From an uncultured Eubacteriales bacterium (GTDB lineage Bacteria; Bacillota; Clostridia; Oscillospirales; CAG-272): a DNA stretch of 64,000 nucleotides. Location of the stretch: contig CATWNM010000007.1 of NCBI GenBank assembly GCA_958352145.1, positions 5,889 to 69,888 on the forward strand. Reading direction: 5' to 3'. The notes under the pieces were generated by a model. The model was given only the letters and a program-made list of their open reading frames with translations. It was not told where the DNA came from and searched no databases. A program made the position numbers and the translations under genes. Shown in pieces: positions 28,297 through 36,856 of this stretch. The number at the start of each line of letters is the position of its first letter. The stretch's first letter is position 1.

Positions 28297-28342
28297 TTGA
28301 CTTTTATCCGATTTCGGATTATAATATCATCCGCTTTCGGAT
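28297..28342 (+). promoter_or_regulatory. Promoter with two inverted-repeat operators before the MarR gene
   Basis: TTGACT (28297-28302), 17-base spacer, TATAAT (28320-28325). Two copies of ATCCG-N4-CGGAT occur at 28306-28319, filling the spacer, and 28329-28342, over the start point, with centres 23 bases apart. Binding of the MarR dimer to either would block RNA polymerase, so autorepression is expected (inference from placement). Confidence 0.8.
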
Positions 28343-28358
28343 AAAACGAGGTGGACAG

Positions 28359-28823
28359 ATGAAAGAAGTTATTCCAACACAATTAACGGCGTTTAATAAA
28401 ATCCACAAGGAAATGGATATTGTTTATCACAATTATGCCAAGGACTTTGGATTGTCCGATACTGCTTTTTGGATTTTATATTCCGTATCTGAACATAATG
28501 GCTCGTTTACACAACGGGAATTATGCAATGATTGGTCTTTTACTCCCCAAACGGTAAATTCTGCGCTTAAGGAGTTGGAGAAACGGAATATTATCACATT
28601 GGAATCTGTACCCGGTAATCGGAAAAACAAGTGGATTAAATTCACCGAGCAAGGCAAAGCCTTGGCATACCGTTCTGTCATTCCGCTCATGCAGGCAGAG
28701 TATGATTCATTTGCGGCATTGAATGAAGAAGAGCGTGAACTACTTTTGTCCACTACCCAAAAACACATTTCCATTTTGAGAAATGAAATCAACAGAATAA
28801 ATAAGATGTCATCGGAGGACTGA
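28359..28823 (+). CDS. MarR-family transcriptional regulator
   Basis: 154 residues from ATG 28359 (GAGGTGG upstream). Winged HTH in the middle: FTQRELCNDWSFTPQTVNSA then LKELEKRNIITLESVPGNRK, with flanking helices for dimerisation. First gene of the efflux region 28.3-35.0 kb and probably repressor of its own promoter and possibly of the downstream MATE/ABC genes. An intrinsic terminator follows the gene, so downstream expression would need read-through or further promoters. Confidence 0.9.
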   Translation: MKEVIPTQLTAFNKIHKEMDIVYHNYAKDFGLSDTAFWILYSVSEHNGSFTQRELCNDWSFTPQTVNSALKELEKRNIITLESVPGNRKNKWIKFTEQGKALAYRSVIPLMQAEYDSFAALNEEERELLLSTTQKHISILRNEINRINKMSSED

Positions 28824-28865
28824 TCATCGCAATGATTGATAGTCGAACGGAAGATGTCGGGTGCG

Positions 28866-28899
28866 CCCGGTTATTGTAACAGATAACCGGGATTTTTTT
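28866..28899 (+). terminator. Intrinsic terminator or attenuator after the first MarR gene
   Basis: 9-bp stem CCCGGTTAT/ATAACCGGG (28866-28874 with 28883-28891), then seven T. It stands between the first MarR gene and the second MarR-like gene, so it may set the level of read-through into the efflux genes. The approach GATGTCGGGTGCGCCCGG has a near copy at about 31400 before the ABC pair (GATGCCGGGTGCGCTCGG). Confidence 0.8.
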
Positions 28900-28920
28900 G
28901 CCCTGAAAGGAGGCGGTATT

Positions 28921-29393
28921 ATGCGCCATGACACCGATGTTCTGCTGAAAGCATTAAACCGTCAAACCAAGGAGGTAGATGCCATTTATTATAAAGTCGC
29001 GTCGGTATGGGGACTATCAGAAAGTGCATTTTGGATTTTATATACCATAGCAAAGTTTCCGCATGAATGCTCACAGCGCGATATATGTTCGGATTTGCCC
29101 ATATTTAAAACAACGGTCAATTCTGCAATACAAAGCCTTGCCCGAAAAGGATATGTATTTTTAGAACGAGATTCGGATTCCTTGCGTAAAAAATTATACA
29201 TATGACAGAATACGGCAGACAATTTGTAAAACAACATATTGTACCGTTGCAAAAAGCAGAGCGAAAAGCATTTTTAAGAATGGACATTCAAGAGCAAGAA
29301 ACGTATGTTGGCTTATCTCAAAAATATGTTTCAAATTTGCGAGAGGAAGCGGAAACATTCTTAAAATCTTATCAAAAATCTAAAACTAATTGA
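28921..29393 (+). pseudogene. Second MarR-like regulator, split by a frameshift
   Basis: ATG 28921 opens a MarR-type frame (ESAFWILYTIAKFPHECSQR, FKTTVNSAIQSLARKGYVF) that ends at 29205 in KKLYI-stop. The C-terminal dimerisation helices continue in another frame from 29202 (TEYGRQFVKQHIVPLQKAER). The junction TACATATGACAG suggests a two-base gain. Alternatively the ATGA overlap could let two polypeptides be made; the HTH part is complete in the first. Confidence 0.7.
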
Positions 29394-29409
29394 AGAAGGA
29401 AATATCAAT

Positions 29410-30024
29410 ATGAAAATTATTACTATCAGCCGAGAATTCGGTAGCGGAGGACGAGAGCTTGGAAAGCGTTTAGCGGATGCTCTCGGTATTCCGTGTTACG
29501 ATCACGAGATCATGGAAATGGTTGCAGAAAGGCACGGCTTTGGCAAGGAGCATGTTGCGCACGTTTCCGAAAAGGACATTCGGGTATTTTATCCGACAAC
29601 GATCGCACATCGGTTGATTACTCCGCACCCGATGGCACAGCAATCCGTTAAAATTGCTGTTGCCGAGCATGAGACCATAAAAGAGCTTGCAAATGAGGGC
29701 GACTGTGTTATCGTAGGACGGTGTTCCGATGTGATTCTGCGTGAGATGAACCCGATGAACATATTTGTTTATGCAGATACCCCCTCCAAACTCGAACGGT
29801 GCAAGAGCAAGGCAGATGAAAACGAGCATTTTTCGGACAAAGAAATGCTGAAAAAGATGAAGCAAATCGATAAGGAACGCGCCGCTTACCGTGCGATGTT
29901 TACAGAGTGCGCTTGGGGCAGAAAAGAATCCTATCATCTTTGTATCAATACATCAGGTAAAGAGATCAAGACATTGATACCCGGAATTGCGGAGTATGTA
30001 AAGCTGTGGTTTAGCGTGAATTGA
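29410..30024 (+). CDS. Cytidylate kinase-like P-loop protein
   Basis: 204 residues of the cytidylate-kinase-like family (Pfam CLK-type, recalled): nucleotide loop ISREFGSGGRELG, then YDHEIMEMVAERHG and IVGRCSDVIL, and an Arg-rich lid KQIDKERAAYRAM. Such proteins are widespread next to MATE and MarR genes in Clostridia; the true substrate is not known. The stop lies 11 bases before the MATE start, so they are probably co-translated. Confidence 0.85.
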   Translation: MKIITISREFGSGGRELGKRLADALGIPCYDHEIMEMVAERHGFGKEHVAHVSEKDIRVFYPTTIAHRLITPHPMAQQSVKIAVAEHETIKELANEGDCVIVGRCSDVILREMNPMNIFVYADTPSKLERCKSKADENEHFSDKEMLKKMKQIDKERAAYRAMFTECAWGRKESYHLCINTSGKEIKTLIPGIAEYVKLWFSVN

Positions 30025-30035
30025 GGTGGGACATC

Positions 30036-31349
30036 ATGGCAGATTCAAGAAAAAAGATCATTTTCAAAAATGTAGCGCCCGCTATTTTAGCAAATGCCTG
30101 CGTATTTCTGTTTTCAGTCGTTGACGGTATTTTTGTAGGACAAGGTGCTGGAATGGATGCCCTCGGCGCTGTCAATATCGCGCTTCCGTTCGTGCTGATC
30201 GTTCAGGCACTTAATGCAATGGCAAGTATCGGTGGTGTTACCATTACCGCCATTCGCTTCGGACGCGGTGATAAAGAAGGTGCACAAAATGCTTTCATGC
30301 ACTCCGTAACTATCAATTTTATTGTTGGTTGCCTGGTCACGCTGATCGGGTGCGGCTTAACAGCACCCGTTTGTAAATTGCTCGGTGCAACCGGCAATTA
30401 CTTTGAACTTGCAAAGGATTATGTGTTCTGGTGGGCATTGTTTGCCGTCGCCAACTCGGTATCGTTGAACCTGCAATCTTTCTGCCGTAACGACGGTAAT
30501 CCCGGACTTGTGGCGATAACGAATGTAGTCATCACGACACTGAACATATTCCTTGACTGGCTTTTCGTATTTCCGATGCAAATGGGTGTTGCAGGCGCGG
30601 CAATCGCAACTGGTATTTCGCAGGTCGTCGGTCTTTGCGTAATCCTGACTCACTTCATTTTCAAAAAAGGTGAGCTTCGCATTCGAAAATATAAACCGCA
30701 GGGCAAGCTGTTCCGCAAAATTGTTCTGCGCGGACTTCCGGAAGCAATTGCACAGTTTTCCACGCCCGTTACTACATTCTGTATGAATCAAACGCTGATG
30801 GCAACCTACGGTGACATCGGTATCAATGCGTTCTCTATTATTTCCTATCTGTCGTCCTTTACGATGTCAATATTCTTCGGAGCATCGGAAGGTATGCAGC
30901 CATTGTTCGGTCAGGCGTATGGCGCAAAGCGGGATGATGACCTTAAACATTACTATCGCTCAGGACAGATCATCAGCATTGTCGGTAGTGCAATCTGCGT
31001 GGCAATTTATGTAATCTTTCCTCACGCGCTCTGCAAACTGTTCGATGCGGATGATATAACCATTGATTTTACATGCATACATATGTGGGAATACTGTTGG
31101 GGTTTTATTATCGGCAGTATTAATACTATGATTTCAGCGTACTTCTATTCCACCAAGCGTTCCACACAGGCAATCGTGCTCAACACCGTGCGAAGCCTGA
31201 TTATGAACAGCCTTGTTATCACATTTATACCGATGATCTTCGGCAAATTGATCGTATGGCATACCTTCGGTATCTTTGAGGTGCTTGTGCTGATCGCTGC
31301 AATCATCATCAAAAAGTATTCCGAACGAAAAGGTATTATTTACAAATAA
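30036..31349 (+). CDS. MATE-family multidrug efflux transporter
   Basis: 437 residues, 12 predicted helices in two homologous halves, with VVDGIFVGQGAGMDALGAVN at the first helix pair, typical of the DinF/MepA branch. Exports cationic drugs or metabolites using a Na+ or H+ gradient. Start ATG 30036 with GAGGTGGG six bases upstream; the in-frame ATG/ATA region at 30021 lacks a site. Third open gene in the MarR-led unit. Confidence 0.9.
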   Translation: MADSRKKIIFKNVAPAILANACVFLFSVVDGIFVGQGAGMDALGAVNIALPFVLIVQALNAMASIGGVTITAIRFGRGDKEGAQNAFMHSVTINFIVGCLVTLIGCGLTAPVCKLLGATGNYFELAKDYVFWWALFAVANSVSLNLQSFCRNDGNPGLVAITNVVITTLNIFLDWLFVFPMQMGVAGAAIATGISQVVGLCVILTHFIFKKGELRIRKYKPQGKLFRKIVLRGLPEAIAQFSTPVTTFCMNQTLMATYGDIGINAFSIISYLSSFTMSIFFGASEGMQPLFGQAYGAKRDDDLKHYYRSGQIISIVGSAICVAIYVIFPHALCKLFDADDITIDFTCIHMWEYCWGFIIGSINTMISAYFYSTKRSTQAIVLNTVRSLIMNSLVITFIPMIFGKLIVWHTFGIFEVLVLIAAIIIKKYSERKGIIYK

Positions 31350-31497
31350 ATATATTGTGGTCATCGGAGGACTTTCCGTCGTAACGGAAAAGTCGATAAG
31401 ATGCCGGGTGCGCTCGGTTTAAATGATAAGTCTGTAAAAAAGACTTGCATGCAAAGTCAAGCGCATTTTTATGTTAATTTATAACTGGAGGCATTAT

Positions 31498-33234
31498 ATG
31501 AAAATTATTTTACGATTTTTGAAGCCGCATTGGAAATTGTGTGTCATCACTGTTTTATTGGCTTTTTTTGATGTTGTCGGAGCGCTGATTATCCCGACTT
31601 ATGCTGCAGAGATGCTCAACCGAGGCACAATGCTAAATGCTGACTTCTCTATGCTTTTGAACACTTGTATCAAGATGGTAGTCGCCGCCGCTATATCCGG
31701 CATAGCAATGCTTATAGGTTCGTATGTATGCGCTGACTTGACGTCAAAAGTTGGTGCGGATATGAGAAATGCGCTTTATAAAAAATCAATGAGCTTGTCT
31801 GTCGCAGATTTCCGAAACTTTGGTACTGCTTCGGTTACTACAAGAACCGTATCGGACATTACCAACATTCAGTTTGCGCTTGGCAGCTGTTTTCAGATGT
31901 TATTTCCCGTTCCGATTATTTTCGTGGTATCCCTTATCCTTGCTTTCCGTATGGATTGGCTGATGGGATTGATACTACTTGCCGTTTTGATCGTCATTAC
32001 GGCTGTTTGTGCGATCATTATGCGTTCCACTTCTCCGATGTTCCGCAAACTTCACAAGAAGTTGGACAGAATGAGTAAGGTTCTTCTTGAAAATATCACG
32101 GGTGTGCGCGTTATTCGCGCTTTTAACAAAGAAACTCACGAGGAACAGCGTTTGGATAATGAATTTCAAAGTTATGCTAAAACCGCAATTAAGGTAAATA
32201 AGCGTTTCGCAATTCTTGACAGTATATCTTTTTGCGCTATCAATATATTCGTCATTATTGTTTATCTTTTAAGCGGCTCCCGTATAACAGCAGGTTACTT
32301 TGAAATCGGCGATATTACGGCTATTATCGAGTATGCCATGCTTTCGTTGTTCTTCTTAATGATGGCGCAGGTGGTGATTCTGACCTTACCTCGCGCTTTG
32401 GAATGTTGCAACCGTATCGGTGAAATTCTCGATTTCTCGCCTACCATTGCCGATAAAACCGATAAGCGCGTACAAGAAGTGAGTAACAAAAATGTTTTGT
32501 CCTTCAAAGATGTTTCCTTCCGTTTTGCCGATGCGGATGAATATACCTTGAAAAACTTGAATTTTGATTGCCGTCGCGGTGAAACAACTGCTATTATCGG
32601 GGGTACGGGTAGCGGTAAATCTACGGTTGCTTCACTTATGATGCGTTTTAACGAGGTTACGGAAGGCAAGGTGCTTTTGAATGGGGTGGATATTCGTGAA
32701 ATTCCGCAAAGTCAGCTCCGTGATCATTTATCCTTTGTTCAGCAAAGAGCATGGCTGTTTTCGGGGACGATTGCGGAAAACCTGCGATACGGCAACCCTG
32801 AAGCAACCGAGGAAGATCTGTGGCACGCTTTGGAGGTCGCACAGGCAAAGGATTTCGTTGAAGCTCTCCCCGATAAATTACATTCTTTTGTAGCGCAAGG
32901 TGGCACAAACTTTTCGGGCGGACAGAAACAGCGGCTTTCTATTGCGCGGGCATTGGTAAAGAAACCTGAGCTTTATATTTTTGACGATAGCTTTTCGGCA
33001 CTTGACTTCAAGACTGATGCAGCTCTCCGCAAGGCATTGATCCCCGAAACAAAGAATGCGGCAGTAGTCATTATAGCACAGCGTATCAGTACCATTCTTC
33101 ATGCAGACCGCATTATCGTTTTACATGAGGGTGAACCCGTAGGTATGGGTAAACATGAGAAATTGCTTGGAAACTGTTCTGTATATAAAGAAATCTATGA
33201 GTCGCAGACCAAGGAGGCAAGCGAAAATGAGTGA
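31498..33234 (+). CDS. ABC exporter half-transporter, degenerate ATP-site subunit (island copy)
   Basis: 578 residues from ATG 31498 (GGAGG six bases upstream). Six-helix exporter domain, then ATPase domain with Walker A GGTGSGKST, signature FSGGQKQR, Walker B IFDDSFSALD (Asp for Glu) and H-loop Gln (IIAQRIST). Same degenerate pattern as the chromosomal 2471-4189 protein. Pairs with the next gene, whose start overlaps its stop by eight bases. Confidence 0.92.
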   Translation: MKIILRFLKPHWKLCVITVLLAFFDVVGALIIPTYAAEMLNRGTMLNADFSMLLNTCIKMVVAAAISGIAMLIGSYVCADLTSKVGADMRNALYKKSMSLSVADFRNFGTASVTTRTVSDITNIQFALGSCFQMLFPVPIIFVVSLILAFRMDWLMGLILLAVLIVITAVCAIIMRSTSPMFRKLHKKLDRMSKVLLENITGVRVIRAFNKETHEEQRLDNEFQSYAKTAIKVNKRFAILDSISFCAINIFVIIVYLLSGSRITAGYFEIGDITAIIEYAMLSLFFLMMAQVVILTLPRALECCNRIGEILDFSPTIADKTDKRVQEVSNKNVLSFKDVSFRFADADEYTLKNLNFDCRRGETTAIIGGTGSGKSTVASLMMRFNEVTEGKVLLNGVDIREIPQSQLRDHLSFVQQRAWLFSGTIAENLRYGNPEATEEDLWHALEVAQAKDFVEALPDKLHSFVAQGGTNFSGGQKQRLSIARALVKKPELYIFDDSFSALDFKTDAALRKALIPETKNAAVVIIAQRISTILHADRIIVLHEGEPVGMGKHEKLLGNCSVYKEIYESQTKEASENE

Positions 33235-35032
33235 GAAAAAGAATGTGAAGTTCGATAAAGAAGTTCCCGAAAACGTAGGTAAAACCGCCAAGCGTTTATT
33301 CGGTCAATTTAAAAATCAACGAGGACGTTTAACCATTGTCGGTATCTGTATTGTTTTTTATGTGCTTCTCAATACATACACGCCCTATTATAGTGCGGGA
33401 GTTATTGACCATCTTTTGTCAAACATTCGAAATTGTGCGGAAACCGGTTCAAAGTTTTCAATTGAGCGGGAGACTCTTGGTATTGAAATGCTTTCACTTT
33501 GCGTGATGTATGCTTTGACGGCTGTGTTTTATCATTTCCAAGGTTATTTGATGGCAAATGTGGCTGAAAATTTGATACTTACGTTAAGAAAGCAGATCAG
33601 TAACAAACTGAACAAATTGCCCTTGCGTTTTTTTGACGGAAACAAACCCGGTGAAATCTTAAGTCGCGTAACGAGTGACCTTGATAAAGTATCTGAAACC
33701 TTGCAGACCGGTCTGTTGAAGCTGATAACCTCGATAGGAACGCTTATAGGCGCATTAGCGTTTATGTTCTATTACAGTTGGATTTTGACACTTATGTTCC
33801 TCGCATTTACCATTATTAGCCTTCTTGTTACAAAACTGATTTCAAAGAAAAATCTTGAATGTTCTGCGGCTCGCCAAGAAGGACTCGCATATCTTACGGG
33901 TATTGCGGAGGAATATTATACGGGACGTGATGTGATCCGCGCGTATAACCATGAAAAAGAGAGTATCAAAACAGTAAATGAAGCGGTTGACGAACTCCGT
34001 GCTGCAACCAAGAAAACGGATTTCTTGCTAAACTGCGTCAACCCTTTGATTCGCTTCCTTTCCCGTTTGTCGCAGGCGGCAATTATGCTCCTTGCTTGTT
34101 ATTGGATGATTGAAGGCAAAATGACGATCGGTATTGTGCAGGCATTCTTCCAATACATCAATATGGCGGCAGAGCCGTTGACCGAAACCTCTTATATGAT
34201 CAACTCCTTGCAGGCGGCTCTTGCTTCTGCGGAGCGTACCTTCAATTTCCTTGATGCAGAGGAAGAAGTAAAAGACACAACCACTCCCGTGAAGCTTGAA
34301 AACGCAAAGGGAGAAATCGCCTTTAACAATATCAGCTTTGGTTATACGTCCGATAAAATTTTGATGAAGAACATAAATTTCATTGCCAAGCCCGGACAAA
34401 AAATTGCTGTTGTCGGCTCTACGGGTGCAGGTAAAACAACGCTGATCAATCTACTCATGCGATTTTATGAGGTCAACGGCGGTCAGATCACCATCGACGG
34501 TATTCCTACCACCGACTTGACAAGAAAAGACCTTCGCCACAATTTCGGCATGGTTTTGCAGGATACATGGCTTTTCGGCGGTACGGTTGCTGAAAACATT
34601 GCTTACGGTAAACCCGATGCCACAATGGAAGAAATCAAAGCGGCGGCAAAAGCGGCAAAGGTTGATTACTTTATCCGTACAATGCCGCAAGGCTATGAAA
34701 CCATACTTGATAACGAGGCAGGTAATCTTTCTGTCGGACAACGACAACTTATTACGATCGCCCGTGTATTCCTTTGCAATCCTCCCGTTATTATCTTGGA
34801 CGAGGCAACGTCAAGCGTTGATACCCGTACCGAAGTCGAGATCGGCAAAGCAATGAAAAAGCTCATGAGTGGCAGAACAAGTTTTGTTATCGCACACCGT
34901 TTGTCCACAATTCGTGATGCAGACATAATTCTGTTCATGGAAAATGGCAATATAATCGAACAAGGTAACCATAAACAGTTGCTTGAAAAGAAAGGTGCAT
35001 ACTCTGCGCTGTATTACAGCCAGTTTGCGTAA
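33227..35032 (+). CDS. ABC exporter half-transporter, catalytically complete subunit (island copy)
   Basis: 601 residues from ATG 33227, with AAGGAGG ten bases upstream, rather than the much earlier in-frame start. Membrane domain, then Walker A GSTGAGKTT, signature LSVGQRQL, Walker B IILDEATSSVD with catalytic Glu, and H-loop IAHRLST. With 31498-33234 it should form a heterodimeric drug or lipid exporter. Last gene of the efflux unit; two terminators follow. Confidence 0.92.
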   Translation: MSEKKNVKFDKEVPENVGKTAKRLFGQFKNQRGRLTIVGICIVFYVLLNTYTPYYSAGVIDHLLSNIRNCAETGSKFSIERETLGIEMLSLCVMYALTAVFYHFQGYLMANVAENLILTLRKQISNKLNKLPLRFFDGNKPGEILSRVTSDLDKVSETLQTGLLKLITSIGTLIGALAFMFYYSWILTLMFLAFTIISLLVTKLISKKNLECSAARQEGLAYLTGIAEEYYTGRDVIRAYNHEKESIKTVNEAVDELRAATKKTDFLLNCVNPLIRFLSRLSQAAIMLLACYWMIEGKMTIGIVQAFFQYINMAAEPLTETSYMINSLQAALASAERTFNFLDAEEEVKDTTTPVKLENAKGEIAFNNISFGYTSDKILMKNINFIAKPGQKIAVVGSTGAGKTTLINLLMRFYEVNGGQITIDGIPTTDLTRKDLRHNFGMVLQDTWLFGGTVAENIAYGKPDATMEEIKAAAKAAKVDYFIRTMPQGYETILDNEAGNLSVGQRQLITIARVFLCNPPVIILDEATSSVDTRTEVEIGKAMKKLMSGRTSFVIAHRLSTIRDADIILFMENGNIIEQGNHKQLLEKKGAYSALYYSQFA

Positions 35033-35113
35033 AGCGATTTACGCGCCTATTGTAATGAAAACACATTCAATATGACGCAAAACCGTTTTATGTAATAGTT
35101 ACTGTTCAAATTG

Positions 35114-35151
35114 AAAAACGGCGGTTTTGCAAATACAAAGCCGCCGTTTTT
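35114..35151 (+). terminator. Terminator after the island ABC pair
   Basis: 11-bp stem AAAAACGGCGG/CCGCCGTTTTT (35114-35124 with 35141-35151), usable in both directions. The downstream gap to 35489 holds two further hairpins and no gene. Confidence 0.85.
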
Positions 35152-35169
35152 CGACGACTTAAAGACCAC

Positions 35170-35211
35170 ACACGGCGGTATCTAATGGAGGTACGCCGTG
35201 TTAATTTTTTT
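35170..35211 (+). terminator. Second terminator-like hairpin
   Basis: 8-bp stem ACACGGCG/CGCCGTGT (35170-35177 with 35194-35201) followed by a run of seven T. Confidence 0.65.
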
Positions 35212-35324
35212 CAATACTCACCCGCCTAATATCCTACGGTCAAAAAAGCTATCACCCGCCGTCGGGATATTACGGCTATGAGTATGAACTCACAAATTAT
35301 CTAACACTGCTTACAATTCTTTTT

Positions 35325-35358
35325 GCGCTCGTTCGCGTCTTGCGAACGGGCGCATTTT
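35325..35358 (+). terminator. Leader hairpin upstream of the element sigma-like gene
   Basis: 12-bp stem with one G-U pair (35325-35336 with 35342-35353), five-base loop, then ATTTTGTCTTTTT. It lies about 135 bases before the TTG start at 35490, in the leader that has a decayed cousin at 27780-27925. An attenuator for the transfer-gene regulator is plausible. Confidence 0.6.
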
Positions 35359-35489
35359 GTCTTTTTCAAAAATTTTTTCAAAAAAATCACCGTTTTTATT
35401 TGGCAGTTTTCAAAATGCGGTGGTGTGGGTAACGAAAGGGGAAATCAGCCTATCACCCGCTTTCGCGGTTGCGAAAAGAGGTAAACACC

Positions 35490-35938
35490 TTGAATGAACC
35501 AACTCGCACCCAGTTTCAAGTACGCTGTGCTTTTAACGGCTTTTGCAAAAAGGCGTTGAAGTGCGAAGCGAGCAATGCACACAGAGATATGAAACGCTAT
35601 CAAAAACACTTTGTCAGCTTTTCCGATCTGACGCCCGAGAAGAAAATCAGCTTTACACGGTTGACGATCAACCCTACGGCGAAGATCACGACAATTCTTT
35701 TCGTGTGGGCGGTAAAAGAATCACGCCCGAACTGCTAGCCGAAGCTCTCCGTACATTGCCCGAAGAAAAGCGCAATGCTGTTATGCTGTACTACTTCCAC
35801 GATATGTGCGACGCGGATATTGCCAAGCTCTATAACATTCTGAGAAGTACGGTACAGTACAGACGGACAAGCTCTTTGGAACCCCTAAAACAATTTTTGG
35901 AGGAACGTGCAAATGATGATGAAACAGACGAATGGTAA
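35490..35938 (+). pseudogene. Sigma-70-like element regulator, frameshifted
   Basis: TTG 35490 (AGAGG eight bases upstream) opens NEPTRTQFQVRCAFNGFCKK through FSDLTP, then one base is missing near 35645. The protein continues in the next frame as EENQLYTVD, LRTLPEEKRNAVMLYYFHDM and a region-4-type HTH (IAKLYNILRSTVQYRRTSS). This is the Tn916 orf7-like regulator; both halves are well preserved, so the break may be recent. Confidence 0.8.
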
Positions 35939-36173
35939 TATCAGCGATCACGACGAGCGCGGTTTATTGCTTTATCCCGTCATTGTAGCCGCGACAAAGG
36001 GCGCCCCCGAAGCAATAAAAATTGTAATACAGCATTATGAGGGGTATATCGCTTCTTTATCCGCCCGTAAGCTCCGCGACGAACGCGGCAATACATATTA
36101 CGGCATTGACGAGGACATACGCGATAGACTACGTTCAAGGCTTATGCGAGCCATTCTTGATTTTGAGGTTTGA
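35913..36173 (+). CDS. Small helix-turn-helix protein of Tn916 orf8 type
   Basis: 86 residues from ATG 35913, with GGAGG upstream and a 26-base overlap with the sigma-like gene. The segment GAPEAIKIVIQHYEGYIASL and the ending DRLRSRLMRAILDFEV match the conserved helix-turn-helix partner of the element sigma factor (HTH_16 type, recalled). In Tn916-like elements the pair activates conjugation genes; here no conjugation genes remain. Confidence 0.8.
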   Translation: MMMKQTNGNISDHDERGLLLYPVIVAATKGAPEAIKIVIQHYEGYIASLSARKLRDERGNTYYGIDEDIRDRLRSRLMRAILDFEV

Positions 36174-36616
36174 TTAAAACGTGCGCTTGCGCCCACCCCT
36201 TTCCGTAAGCGTACAAAATCCTACCTCTCACGTTCCTTGACAAAGAAAGCGACGCAAGATAACGGCGACGCAGTATAGGGCAAATCGGATACGTTCTTTT
36301 TGCCCCGAGCCGAGCGACGGGTGCGTCGCGGGAACGAGCGAGAAACACAGCGTCGTAAAACGAATATAGCAGTTTGTGGGCGACGACAAGCAGAAAGGAT
36401 AATGATACTCCCTTATAGCCACAGTTCGAGCGTGATTCCGGTGGCCTCGCAAATTCGCAGAATTTGCGGGGTGGAAATAGCGTCGCAAACGATGGGGAGG
36501 TTGCCAAAGAGAGCAAGGGTGAAACTCCCGTGGAGCTATGCTAATAGCCGTCCGATTAAAGCCCCTTTTTCGTATTCAAAACTTTTTAGCCAAAATTAAC
36601 GAAAGGGGGTTATCCT
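36174..36616. other. Gene-free 443 bases before the excisionase gene
   Basis: No supported coding sequence. It contains several short CGACGC-rich inverted motifs and the repeat CGCAAATT-N5-AATTTGCG (36448-36455 with 36461-36468). In relatives, mobilisation genes and an origin of transfer lie in this position, so this may be the deletion junction of that module (inference). Confidence 0.4.
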
Positions 36617-36853
36617 ATGGCAAAAAAAGAAACTACAAGCCAAGCCGCCCCGATGTTACCTATGCTAAAAACCGTAGAGCAAATGAGCAAGGTTAGCGGC
36701 ATTGGTGAAAACAAGCTCCGTGAGCTTATGGATAGCGGCGAGCTTGAATATATCCAAAACGGAAACCGCCGATTGATAGCCGATTCTGCAATATGGGATT
36801 GGTACCATAGAGCAAAGACGGCGGCAAAATCCCCGGCTACACAAGGGGGTTAA
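36617..36853 (+). CDS. Excisionase
   Basis: 78 residues with a MerR-type winged HTH (VEQMSKVSGIGENKLRELMD) and the wing GELEYIQNGNRRLIADSAIW. AAAGGGGG precedes the start. Lies directly before the integrase, as in Tn916-like elements, where Xis bends att DNA and favours excision. It is the only intact recombination gene in the island. Confidence 0.85.
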   Translation: MAKKETTSQAAPMLPMLKTVEQMSKVSGIGENKLRELMDSGELEYIQNGNRRLIADSAIWDWYHRAKTAAKSPATQGG

Positions 36854-36856
36854 GCT

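Noticed and set aside
35543..35938. Independent gene starting at 35543
   Set aside because: Its first 30 codons are the wrong frame of the sigma-like gene that starts at TTG 35490; the two frames join into one known protein family.
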